Assembly (NCBI RefSeq): GCF_900635815.1
Contig: NZ_LR134173.1
Span: forward strand, 2,512,001-2,576,000
Source of the DNA: Legionella cherrii
GTDB taxonomy: Bacteria > Pseudomonadota > Gammaproteobacteria > Legionellales > Legionellaceae
DNA length: 64,000 nucleotides
Direction: 5' to 3'
The stretch's first letter is position 1. Each line of letters begins with the position of its first letter. The notes beneath the pieces were generated by a model. The model saw nothing but the letters and a program-made list of their open reading frames with translations. It was not told the DNA's origin and made no database searches. A program made the position numbers and the translations under genes. Below are positions 17,216 through 27,016 of this stretch, piece by piece.

Positions 17216-18677
17216 GAATATAAGGTTGATCTTTTGTACTTAAACCCAATCCTAAGGTCTTATAAATTTGTACAATATCTTGCAGCACGAGAGTTTGTTG
17301 CGTTGCAAGATTGTAGTTAGTTTGGAGTGCCCCTAAATTCGTCGTTAAGTAACTTGAATCATCGACAAGCCCACCCTTGTATTGAGCAGCGGTAATTCTT
17401 AATTTATCTATAAATATTTTCGATTGTAGTTGGTAAGATTGTAAGGCTAAATAATCTTTTTGATAGGAGGATAACGCATTATCTACTTCCCTAATTGCAT
17501 TGATTACGGTATTTTTATAATTTAAAAATGCAGATTCAAACTGATATTTGGAGCGCTTGTATTCACTCATTCTTAAGCCAAAATCAAAAATTGGCTGCAA
17601 GATATTGGTTCCGTAATTCCAGAAAATACTGCCACTAGAAAGAAAGTTTTTTAAATTGGGGCTGGAAAATCCATAATTACCCGTCAAATTAAATGAAGGT
17701 AAAAAATTAGCTATATTTTGTTTTTCAAGATAACCGTAAGAAACCACTTGATAAAATGCTCCACGAATATCAGGACGCCTGCATAAAACGGCAGCGGGTA
17801 TATCTTTGGGTACTAGCCCAGTAAACGAGTGATTAATGAGTAAGTTATTAATTGGAAAATTAAAATGTTCTGGATATTGGCCAAGCAAATAAGCCATTGA
17901 ATTCAACAGTATAGCTTTTTGTTTTTCAAGACTGCTGATATTGATTTTTATCGATTCTATTTGATTTTTTACATCATCAATAGATTGAGCATCAACAAGA
18001 CCACCTTTGAATTGGCTCATAGTTAGTTTTAAGAGCTCATTAGAGAAATAAATTTGTTGTCGCAAATTGGCTAAGTTTGAATTTAAGGCAAGAATTTGAA
18101 AATAAGTATTTACTACATCACTTATTAAAGTCAGTTTAATCACATCACTATTTGCAGCGCTAACCACTGTATTCGCCTTGGCTTGGTTGACGCTGTTATG
18201 AATTTGGTTCCAAACATCAAGCTCATAACTGGCTGATACGAAACCCTCTATTGACGTAAATGGGCTTGAGAAATTTCGTAATGGAACGGATGGGTTCGTT
18301 GAACCTAAATTATTTGCGGTGCCGAATGTGTTAATTGCGTTTTTAGATAGTTTAATGCGTGTTGCGTCAAAATTTAAATTAACTTGCGGCAGTAAGGCAG
18401 AGGCGGCTTGAGTAACATAAGTCTGTGAAATTTGAATGTTTTTAATCGCTATTTGATAATTTAAATTTTCTTTTATTGCCCAAGCGACCAATTGGTTCAA
18501 TTTTTTATCGTGAAAATTTGTCCACCATGAATTGTTTATATTTTTATTAGTGAATTTGATAGAGGTTTTAAAGTGTTTGGGTACCTCTAAAGGAGCGATT
18601 TTTGGTTTTTGATATAATGTACAGTTGTTTAAAATCAATAAAGTTACAAGGAAAAATAAGGATTTTATTGGTTTCAT
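17184..18677 (-). CDS. TolC-like outer-membrane efflux lipoprotein (NodT family)
   Basis: The 497-residue product has a lipoprotein signal with lipobox LILNNC (Cys about residue 19) and two outer-membrane-efflux repeats, including the typical pattern RRPDI near residue 305 and long alpha-helical stretches. It should form the trimeric exit channel of a tripartite pump. Its start overlaps the adaptor gene stop (ATGA) and its end overlaps the copper oxidase start, so it is part of one transcript with the ABC exporter. Confidence 0.9.
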   Translation of the reverse strand: MKPIKSLFFLVTLLILNNCTLYQKPKIAPLEVPKHFKTSIKFTNKNINNSWWTNFHDKKLNQLVAWAIKENLNYQIAIKNIQISQTYVTQAASALLPQVNLNFDATRIKLSKNAINTFGTANNLGSTNPSVPLRNFSSPFTSIEGFVSASYELDVWNQIHNSVNQAKANTVVSAANSDVIKLTLISDVVNTYFQILALNSNLANLRQQIYFSNELLKLTMSQFKGGLVDAQSIDDVKNQIESIKINISSLEKQKAILLNSMAYLLGQYPEHFNFPINNLLINHSFTGLVPKDIPAAVLCRRPDIRGAFYQVVSYGYLEKQNIANFLPSFNLTGNYGFSSPNLKNFLSSGSIFWNYGTNILQPIFDFGLRMSEYKRSKYQFESAFLNYKNTVINAIREVDNALSSYQKDYLALQSYQLQSKIFIDKLRITAAQYKGGLVDDSSYLTTNLGALQTNYNLATQQTLVLQDIVQIYKTLGLGLSTKDQPYIHGMHHVKKYS

Positions 18678-19606
18678 TTTTTTCCCTTGATGTAAATATC
18701 AACTAATTGTCCTGGGAAAATATTAATGTCCTCTGGTTTGGTAAATTTGAATAGGACAGGTAGGACTCTTACATCAACACGTTCTGTTCTCTCATTTGAG
18801 AGTTGAATATTAGGAATCAAATAGGGTTGAATTTTTATAAATTCGAGGGGGATACCTCTATTGGATACTCCGCGTACGAACATAGTCGCTTCTAGATGAG
18901 AGGAACTTGGTAGTGTAGGAACTAGAATTTCATCTACAAAACATCGGACTTCCATGAATGGTTTGGTCACACCCATTTCAACAACAGGTAGCATGGCTTG
19001 TGTATAGGTATCAAAACGACCTAAAGGAGAACCATAATCTCCTAATGCAACGCCTACACGTAAAATAATCCCATCAATGGGAGACCTAAGAGTATATTTA
19101 TCAAGAAGAGCCTTGTCGGCATCATATTGCTTTTGAGCAACATGGACGTTTTCCATTTGTATTTTTACTGCGTTAATTGCATTGTCTAGAGCATTTTTAC
19201 TCACTGATTTGGGATCTAATAAAAAAGATTTACGGTTTTTTTCTAATTGTTGTTGTAAATTTACCAAGCTCGCTTCTTGATAGCGTATTTGAGCCGCATC
19301 CTTTGCAACCAGTTCTTTTTGTATTGAATCATCCAGCGTTAAAATCGGATCACCTTTTTTAAGATATTCTCCTTCTTGAGCAAAAACTGCAGTTATCTCT
19401 CCAGAAACTTGAGGGTAAATATTAACATTTTGACCAGTAGGTTGATGACTTTCGACAATTCCAGTAGCATAGATTCCTTTTTCATAAGGATTATAACTTA
19501 CCGTAATAGGATTTTCTGGTTTAATCTTTTCGTTATAAATAATTACGCTTGCAATACCCGCTAAAATCCCCAGGCAAGCGATAATAAACAAAGTTCTTAT
19601 ACTCAT
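18674..19606 (-). CDS. HlyD/DevB-like periplasmic adaptor subunit
   Basis: The 310-residue protein has one N-terminal membrane span (about residues 5-25), a lipoyl/barrel-sandwich half (IYPQVSGEITAVFAQEGEYLKKGDPIL), a helical hairpin and the returning half (YTLRSPIDGIILR). This is a membrane-fusion protein that links an inner-membrane ABC transporter to the TolC-like channel. Overlaps of 4 bp (ATGA) with both neighbours show tight coupling. The size and partner set fit DevB rather than an RND adaptor. Confidence 0.9.
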   Translation of the reverse strand: MSIRTLFIIACLGILAGIASVIIYNEKIKPENPITVSYNPYEKGIYATGIVESHQPTGQNVNIYPQVSGEITAVFAQEGEYLKKGDPILTLDDSIQKELVAKDAAQIRYQEASLVNLQQQLEKNRKSFLLDPKSVSKNALDNAINAVKIQMENVHVAQKQYDADKALLDKYTLRSPIDGIILRVGVALGDYGSPLGRFDTYTQAMLPVVEMGVTKPFMEVRCFVDEILVPTLPSSSHLEATMFVRGVSNRGIPLEFIKIQPYLIPNIQLSNERTERVDVRVLPVLFKFTKPEDINIFPGQLVDIYIKGKK

Positions 19607-20280
19607 TGAGAACCTTCCAATAGTCTTCCATCTTCCATAGTGATAATTCGCGTTGCAAAATCAAAAATTCTATTATCATGCGTCACTATAATAATTGCAC
19701 GCGTGTCACTTAAAATATTTTCTTTAATGAACGTGATAATATGCTTCCCAGTTTCACCATCTAAAGATGCGGTTGGTTCGTCAAATACAAGTAACTCAGG
19801 TTCTGTAATAATTGCCCGTGCGATGGCGACACGTTGTTGCTCCCCTATGCTTAACTTGTAGGGAGGAACTAAGATCCGGTGGCTTAGTCCCACTATTTCA
19901 AGGGCTTTTTTTGCTTTTTCCAGTGCTGCAATCCAGGAGACTCTCTGGAGAATGAGTGGTATTGCTACATTTTCTTGACTCGTTAATTTAGGGAATAAAT
20001 GAAAGTCTTGAAATACAAAGCCTAATGAGTAGAGCCTGAAATCAGCTAATGCATCATCATTAAGCTCCCAAATGTTTTTTCCCTTAACGAGCACATATCC
20101 TTCATTAGGTCGAAGAATTCCTGAAATAATACTTAATAGCGTTGTTTTTCCTGAACCTGATGGGCCGATAATGTAGAGCATTTCACCAAAATCAAGTTCA
20201 AAACTGACATCCCTCACTGCATAAGTTTTATTGTTACCCGTACCAAACCATTTAGTTAAATTGAAAGCCTGTACAATCAT
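19603..20280 (-). CDS. ABC transporter ATPase, MacB/LolD/DevA type
   Basis: The 225-residue nucleotide-binding subunit has Walker A GPSGSGKTT (about residues 40-48), Q-loop FQDFHLF, signature LSIGEQQRVAIARA, Walker B LLVFDEPTASLD and the switch His in IVTHDNR. It couples ATP hydrolysis to the FtsX-like permease encoded 2 bp upstream. The signature LSIGE (instead of LSGGE) is a mild variant. Confidence 0.94.
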   Translation of the reverse strand: MIVQAFNLTKWFGTGNNKTYAVRDVSFELDFGEMLYIIGPSGSGKTTLLSIISGILRPNEGYVLVKGKNIWELNDDALADFRLYSLGFVFQDFHLFPKLTSQENVAIPLILQRVSWIAALEKAKKALEIVGLSHRILVPPYKLSIGEQQRVAIARAIITEPELLVFDEPTASLDGETGKHIITFIKENILSDTRAIIIVTHDNRIFDFATRIITMEDGRLLEGSQ

Positions 20281-20282
20281 AG

Positions 20283-21422
20283 CTAACCTCGAAAAATATC
20301 AAATGGATCAATACGAGTTACTTTTCTTATTCCTAAGTAGCTTGAAAAAGCAATAATAACTATGACCATAAAAAAAGAGAAAACTAAACTCGGATAGGTC
20401 ACTAGTGATGCATAGTTAGAAAGCCTGAGCTTTGCTAATGCAATTAAAACGGAAGATAACAGTACACCAAACCCATATCCTAGAAACCCTATAATTCCTG
20501 ATTGGAAAAAGATCATTTTGATCATTTCATTCTTTTTTGCTCCAATCGCTTTTAAAGCGCCATATTCCTCAATATTTTCCAAGACAAAAGTGTAAAAAGT
20601 TTGGCCGGCTATGGATAAACCCACAATGAAACTGATTAGCGTCATGATCAGCAAATTAGTTCCTAAACCCGTTTCATATAAATAATAATTTTTATTCTTC
20701 TTAACAAATTCCTGGCGAGTGACTGCAGAATACCCCAATTTTTTTACCTGCTCTTGAATGTAAGGAACATCTTGAGGTGATTTGGGCTCCAGGAGAATGT
20801 AGGAAATAGTGAAACGAGTGGTTGGTAAATCAGAAATGGCTCGGGAATAAGTAGTATATAATGTCGGTGTACCAAATAACCCATTAACTAAGGCCTTACC
20901 CAATGCAATGACAATCGCTCTATGGTCATTGACTTCAAACGTTGTACCTATTTGGGGACTATCTAATTTGTAATATTCAGTGTCTTTGATTGCAATATAC
21001 GCATTATTACTAAAAATGGCATTAATATTGCCATCAATAAGTTTAGGTCTGCCAAGTAAAGTTGAGTCATCCAAACCAATTATCGTAGTTGCTTGGTATG
21101 TTCCTGTTCTTAATTTAACAAGGCCTTGTCCAGAGTAAAGCGGAGCAGCATATTTTACTCCTCTAATACTTCTCACTACATCAAGAACATAATATGGCAT
21201 AGGGATATTATCCGTTTGAATTTTGACTGAAGGATCCATAACCCAAACAGAAGAGCCTATATTAAGAATGGTTGCAGAGGTTCTTTGCATGATCCCGGAA
21301 AATACAGAAGTCATTTGCATCATAAGAAAGACAGCAAACGTTATCCCTACAATTAAAGTAAAAAATTTCCCCCTATCATTTACTAAAAGCTTCAGGGCAA
21401 TCCGCATCAATCCATCTTTCAT
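20283..21422 (-). CDS. FtsX/MacB-type ABC permease, DevC-like
   Basis: The 379-residue protein has one N-terminal span, a periplasmic domain of about 210 residues (MacB_PCD type) and three C-terminal spans, the DevC/FtsX layout. Members do not pump across the inner membrane but drive a periplasmic substrate (glycolipid, peptide, lipoprotein) through a TolC channel by mechanotransmission. It is the first gene of the five-gene operon ending in the copper oxidase. The substrate is unknown. Confidence 0.9.
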   Translation of the reverse strand: MKDGLMRIALKLLVNDRGKFFTLIVGITFAVFLMMQMTSVFSGIMQRTSATILNIGSSVWVMDPSVKIQTDNIPMPYYVLDVVRSIRGVKYAAPLYSGQGLVKLRTGTYQATTIIGLDDSTLLGRPKLIDGNINAIFSNNAYIAIKDTEYYKLDSPQIGTTFEVNDHRAIVIALGKALVNGLFGTPTLYTTYSRAISDLPTTRFTISYILLEPKSPQDVPYIQEQVKKLGYSAVTRQEFVKKNKNYYLYETGLGTNLLIMTLISFIVGLSIAGQTFYTFVLENIEEYGALKAIGAKKNEMIKMIFFQSGIIGFLGYGFGVLLSSVLIALAKLRLSNYASLVTYPSLVFSFFMVIVIIAFSSYLGIRKVTRIDPFDIFRG

Positions 21423-21542
21423 TTTGGAAATATCCTTCTCCCTTAAAACCTACTCTAGTAAAGGGTATTTTTTCTTAAATTTCATTAGCATATTCGTTAT
21501 TTTGAGTAATTTCTAGATAATAAAGATTTATAAATTACAGAT

Positions 21543-21570
21543 TTGTACCATAATCTTAAAGGGATATTAT
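21543..21570 (+). promoter_or_regulatory. Possible promoter for the N-ATPase operon
   Basis: TTGTAC (21543-21548), 16 bp, TATTAT (21565-21570) lies just before atpD in the 168-bp divergent gap shared with the exporter operon. The predicted leader would be only about 14 nt, so this is tentative. Confidence 0.25.
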
Positions 21571-21578
21571 AAATTTGA

Positions 21579-22979
<1,401 letters not shown>

Positions 22980-23390
22980 ATGGCAACATTTACGCTGCAT
23001 TTACATAGTGCCCTACAAGAGGAGCAAGTTAATGGGCTAGTAAGTTTTGTTGGTGAGGATGATTCAGGACAATTTGGCTTATTTGCCCATCATACGCGAA
23101 TGATAACTTGCTTAAATTACGGATTAGCCCGATTTCGTTATGAAGAGGATAAAACAGAATATTTAGCAATACCCAGTGGTTTGCTTTATTTTATTGATAA
23201 CGATCTTCATATTTTAACAAGACATTACATACGTTCCCCAAGCTGTCAGGATATTTTGTTTGCTATAGATCAACAGCTGCAAAGAGAAGAAAAAAAGTTA
23301 ATAACTATTAAAGAAAGCATTCATCGATTAGATTATGAAATGTTAAAGAGCTTATTAGAATTAAAGAACAAGGATTGGTATGACCTCTAA
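22980..23390 (+). CDS. atpC: N-type ATP synthase subunit epsilon
   Basis: The 136-residue subunit has the N-terminal beta-sandwich (VNGLVSFVGEDDSGQFGLFAHH) and a C-terminal helical hairpin (about residues 98-136). It belongs to the central stalk. The ATG follows the atpD stop directly. Identity rests on position, size and the FGLFAHH motif equivalent to GDLGILPGH in F-type epsilon. Confidence 0.85.
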   Translation: MATFTLHLHSALQEEQVNGLVSFVGEDDSGQFGLFAHHTRMITCLNYGLARFRYEEDKTEYLAIPSGLLYFIDNDLHILTRHYIRSPSCQDILFAIDQQLQREEKKLITIKESIHRLDYEMLKSLLELKNKDWYDL

Positions 23391-23658
23391 GAACTCCCAA
23401 AACAAACTCAGAAACAACGTAGAGAAATCCGTTGTTAAAATAGAAAAGTCAAAAAAAGAATCCCCTACAATTTTGGCGCAAACCATTTTTTTAGGGACAT
23501 TAGGAATACTTTTTATTCTGCCCATAATTATAGGCGCTTATTTGGGCGTATGGCTGGATAATAAATTGCATGGTTATTCTATTGCCTGGACAATTAATTT
23601 GATTCTTATTGGAGTTTTTGTTGGTGCGCTTAATGTATATTTATTTATAAGGGATTAA
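23380..23658 (+). CDS. atpQ: AtpZ/AtpI-like N-ATPase accessory protein
   Basis: The 92-residue protein has a Lys-rich N-terminus and two membrane spans (about residues 35-55 and 65-88) joined by WLDNKLHGYS, the pattern of AtpZ/AtpI proteins. In N-ATPases this gene is called atpQ and lies before atpR. The overlap with atpC is 11 bp. The next expected gene, atpR, is absent and a repeat occupies the gap. Confidence 0.82.
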   Translation: MTSKNSQNKLRNNVEKSVVKIEKSKKESPTILAQTIFLGTLGILFILPIIIGAYLGVWLDNKLHGYSIAWTINLILIGVFVGALNVYLFIRD

Positions 23659-23684
23659 TAATAAGCTGTTTTGTGCTGCTATGA

Positions 23685-23790
23685 ATCCCCTCTCCCACTT
23701 GTGGGAGGGGGGTAGGGGGTATTAGTTAAAATCAATACCCTCATCCGCCCTCCGGGCACCTTCTCCCTACGAGGAGGAGGGAAATTACTT
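23685..23790. repeat. Palindromic repeat inserted between atpQ and atpB
   Basis: The 187-bp gap holds a GC-rich element unlike its surroundings. It has three hairpins: CCCTCTCCCAC / GTGGGAGGGG around 23688-23710, GGGTATT / AATACCC, and a distal CTTCTCC / GGAGGAGG. A related but diverged copy lies at 54660-54770. No open frame of atpR size fits here. Confidence 0.7.
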
Positions 23791-23845
23791 ATGGAATACC
23801 ATAGGGCTGTACCCAAGGTTACATCATGAAATGGAGAGCCGATTG

Positions 23846-24490
23846 ATGCTGACTCAAAGCATATTAACCAGTTGGTTAATTATTTTAATTTTACTGATAT
23901 GGGCCTGGTTATCTGGGCGAAAATTAAAAGAAAGGCCAAGCTCATATCAAGTGGTTACTGAAGGGATTTATTTGGCAATGTATGATGCAGTAAATGAGGT
24001 ATTGCCTGAGCATGTTGAACTAATATTTCCCTTTGTTGCTACTCTATGGCTTTTCATTGTGCTGTCTAACCTAATTGGAGTAATTCCTGGATTGAGTTCT
24101 CCAACAGCAGACTTATCAGTTACATCAAGTCTTGCTATCGTAACTTTTTTTTCCGTTCATTGGTTTGGTATACGTGCAGAAGGAATTAAAAATTATTTGC
24201 GACACTATATTTCACCGAGTCCTTTGTTACTGCCTTTTCATTTAATCAGTGAGCTATCGCGAACATTGGCATTAGCGGTACGATTATTTGGTAATATGAT
24301 GAGTCTTCAGTTAACTGCTATGATTGTACTTATGGTTGCAGGATTATTGGCTCCTGTCCCTATTTTAATGCTGCATTTATTAGAAGCGGTTATCCAAGCG
24401 TATATTTTTGGAATGCTTGCATTGATTTATATTGCAAGCGGGATTCAATCACAGGTAATACGAAGAGAAAAGGAGTTTCTTCATGGATAA
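23846..24490 (+). CDS. atpB: N-type ATP synthase subunit a
   Basis: The 214-residue subunit is hydrophobic with five or six spans. The essential arginine is in ELSRTLALAVRLFGNMM, and the C-terminus has the conserved helix ending LIYIASGIQ. It forms the ion half-channels against the c-ring. ATG 23846 is preferred to 23831 because GGAG lies 9 nt upstream. It overlaps atpE by 8 bp. Confidence 0.93.
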   Translation: MLTQSILTSWLIILILLIWAWLSGRKLKERPSSYQVVTEGIYLAMYDAVNEVLPEHVELIFPFVATLWLFIVLSNLIGVIPGLSSPTADLSVTSSLAIVTFFSVHWFGIRAEGIKNYLRHYISPSPLLLPFHLISELSRTLALAVRLFGNMMSLQLTAMIVLMVAGLLAPVPILMLHLLEAVIQAYIFGMLALIYIASGIQSQVIRREKEFLHG

Positions 24491-24752
24491 CATGAGCTGG
24501 TTTACCTTGGTGTCCACGGTTGTAGCTGGTTTGGCTATTGCTTTAGGAACTATGTTACCCGCCATTGCAATGGGGCGAGCAATTAGTAAAGCACTGGATG
24601 CAATCGCAAGGCAACCCGAAGCAGAAAAATCAATCACACGCACTTTATTTATTGGTTTAGCAATGATTGAATCCTTAGCAATCTATTGTTTGGTGATAGT
24701 ATTGATTATTTTATTCAGAAATCCCTTATTGGCTTATTTAGTCAATCATTGA
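24483..24752 (+). CDS. atpE: N-type ATP synthase subunit c
   Basis: The 89-residue proteolipid has two spans joined by the RQPEA loop. The ion-carrying glutamate is Glu63 in MIESLAIYC, with Ser64 and Tyr68 kept as in Na+-type rings. At the first-span position where Na+-type rings have Gln or Glu, this protein has Met30 (LPAIAMGRA), and the residue after Ser64 is Leu rather than Thr. The Na+ ligand set is therefore incomplete and ion choice is uncertain. Confidence 0.95.
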   Translation: MDNMSWFTLVSTVVAGLAIALGTMLPAIAMGRAISKALDAIARQPEAEKSITRTLFIGLAMIESLAIYCLVIVLIILFRNPLLAYLVNH

Positions 24753-24765
24753 AGAGGATTGGAAA

Positions 24766-25512
24766 ATGGAATTTTCCTGGTCAAGCTTTATTCTTGAGTT
24801 GATTAACTTTATTGTTCTTGTATGGATTTTAAAGTTTTTTTTCTATAGACCAGTTCAGCAAGTTATTTTAAAGCGCAAGCAGGCAGTGCAAAATGATCTT
24901 GATAAAGCGCAGACAATGCATGATGAAGCCCAGAAATTACAAGAACAATATACAAATCGTTTACAAATTTGGGACATTGAAAAAGAGCAGGAAAGAAAAA
25001 AAATAGAACGCTCACTGGAAGATTGGAAAATCAGTCAGCAAGAGGCCTTTAAAAAAAACTTGGCTCAAGAAAAAGAAAAAATGATAGAGCAACAAAAGCA
25101 AAAATTGTCCTCCATAATCCATCAGAATGCGCAAGAAGCTTTATTAAACGCCAGCAAGTTTTCTACAAAATTTTTGCTGAATTTTGCTGATATTCATCTT
25201 GAAAAAAAATGTATTGATAAAACCATTGCTGAGTTGTCGTCTTTATCAGAGGAGAAAACAACCCTATTACAGCAGGGTTTAAATGAAAATAAAGAGATTA
25301 TTATCGAAAGTGCGTTTCCTTTAGAGGAACAGCAGAAAAATACGATAGCTTATACAATCCACAATAAATTTGTTGTGCCCACGGTGTTAGTGTTTAAACA
25401 AAACCCAGATCTGCTTGCAGGATTAAACATTAAAATAGGACATTTTTTTTTACAAGCCAACTTGCGTGATGAATTAGCCTTTTTTGCGGAAACTGAAAAT
25501 GAAAAAAGCTAA
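24766..25512 (+). CDS. atpF: N-type ATP synthase b subunit with delta-like C-terminus
   Basis: The 248-residue protein has one N-terminal span, a long charged coiled coil (about residues 35-125) and a C-terminal segment (VLVFKQNPDLLAGLNIKIGHFFLQANLRDEL) like the end of F-type delta. This compound b/delta arrangement is typical of N-ATPases, which have no separate atpH. It is the peripheral stalk. The last codons overlap the likely atpA start. Confidence 0.9.
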   Translation: MEFSWSSFILELINFIVLVWILKFFFYRPVQQVILKRKQAVQNDLDKAQTMHDEAQKLQEQYTNRLQIWDIEKEQERKKIERSLEDWKISQQEAFKKNLAQEKEKMIEQQKQKLSSIIHQNAQEALLNASKFSTKFLLNFADIHLEKKCIDKTIAELSSLSEEKTTLLQQGLNENKEIIIESAFPLEEQQKNTIAYTIHNKFVVPTVLVFKQNPDLLAGLNIKIGHFFLQANLRDELAFFAETENEKS

Positions 25513-27016
25513 ACAGGGGACACCTACCTTGGGGCACGCTCATCTCAGAGCCAAAGGAACACCACATAATTTGAGAATGCAGCAGAAGAAGGTGGACTCA
25601 TATGCTTTTAATCTACGTATGCAAGAGTTTGGCTCCATTAGTTCTGTTGGCGATGGAATTATCTGGATACAAGGGTTACCCTCTGCTGCAATTGATGAAA
25701 TTTTGATTGTCGAAGACGGAAGTAGGGCCATGGTTTTCCATCTAACGGAACATCTGATTGGAGCTATTTTGTTGGAGCAATCGGATGTAATTAAAGCATC
25801 GATGCGAGTTTTTCATTACAGTCGCTCATTAAGTATTCCGGTTGGTGATCGTCTTTTAGGACGAGTCATTGATCCACTAGTACAACCCCTTGATGGTTTT
25901 GAAATACCTCAGTGTCTCGAGTATGGTTTGCTTGATGTTCTTTCACCACCAATCACACATCGTGATTTTATTAATCAGCCACTTTATACGGGTAACAAGA
26001 TAATTGACAACCTAATTCCCATTGGCAAAGGACAGCGAGAATTAATTATTGGTGATAATGGCCTGGGTAAAAGTTCGTTAGCGCTCGATATTGTTATTAA
26101 TCAAAAAAATAAAAATGTACGTTGTATTTATGTCTTAATTGGACAAAAAAGATCATCTGTTCTTACCTCCATTCAGTTGTTAAAGGATGCACAAGCACTT
26201 GAATATACGACCGTTGTTGTTGCCGAGGCGTCTGCATTGCCTGGGTTGCATTATCTCGCGCCCTTTAGTGGCTGTGCTATTGCCGAATATTGGATGAAGA
26301 CTGGTTATGATACCTTAATCATTTATGATGATTTGAGTGCCCATGCGAACAGTTATCGAGAACTTTCTCTCTTGTTAAGACAACCTCCTGGAAGAGAGGC
26401 ATTTCCAGCAGATATTTTTCACTTACATGCACGCTTGCTTGAACGTTCGAGCTGTCTTGCTCCTGAACTGGGTGGGGGCACCATGACCGCTTTTCCCATC
26501 ATCGAAACTAAGGAAGGGGAGATTGCTACGTACATTCCAACCAATTTGATTTCAATTACTGATGGGCAAATCATTTTTAATGAACAACTTTTTTCAGGTG
26601 GATTCTTACCGGCAATAGATATTACTCGTTCTGTGTCACGTATAGGGGGAAGAGCACAACATCCACAAATCAAAAGGGAAGCGAGTAAAATCAAACTGGA
26701 TTATATGCAATTTATTGATTTGGAGGTGTTCACTCGCTTTGGATCTAAACTTGATGAAGCTATGGAACTTCAGGTCCAGCGTGGACGGATATTGCGTGAA
26801 ATTTTGAAACAAAATCAATTGTCCCCACTCCCTATTGAGTTTCAGCTTGCTTGGCTTATTGGATATAACGAGGGTTTTTTTAATGGAATAAAACTTGATG
26901 AACTACCCAAATATTTAAAAAAGATAGAACAACAGGTGTCTCACTGTGATTTGACATTAGATAGCCCTCGAGAACAATGGAAAAATAAAGTTTTTACCTG
27001 GTTGACTGAATCATGA
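25499..27016 (+). CDS. atpA: N-type ATP synthase subunit alpha
   Basis: The 505-residue subunit contains the P-loop GDNGLGKSS and the typical N-terminal barrel from EFGSISSVGDGIIWIQGLPSA. ATG 25499 overlaps atpF; an upstream TTG at 25484 and a downstream ATG at 25579 are alternatives. With the early start there are about 27 extra basic residues before the part that aligns with the family, an unusual extension that may not be translated. The stop overlaps atpG by 4 bp. Confidence 0.92.
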   Translation: MKKAKQGTPTLGHAHLRAKGTPHNLRMQQKKVDSYAFNLRMQEFGSISSVGDGIIWIQGLPSAAIDEILIVEDGSRAMVFHLTEHLIGAILLEQSDVIKASMRVFHYSRSLSIPVGDRLLGRVIDPLVQPLDGFEIPQCLEYGLLDVLSPPITHRDFINQPLYTGNKIIDNLIPIGKGQRELIIGDNGLGKSSLALDIVINQKNKNVRCIYVLIGQKRSSVLTSIQLLKDAQALEYTTVVVAEASALPGLHYLAPFSGCAIAEYWMKTGYDTLIIYDDLSAHANSYRELSLLLRQPPGREAFPADIFHLHARLLERSSCLAPELGGGTMTAFPIIETKEGEIATYIPTNLISITDGQIIFNEQLFSGGFLPAIDITRSVSRIGGRAQHPQIKREASKIKLDYMQFIDLEVFTRFGSKLDEAMELQVQRGRILREILKQNQLSPLPIEFQLAWLIGYNEGFFNGIKLDELPKYLKKIEQQVSHCDLTLDSPREQWKNKVFTWLTES

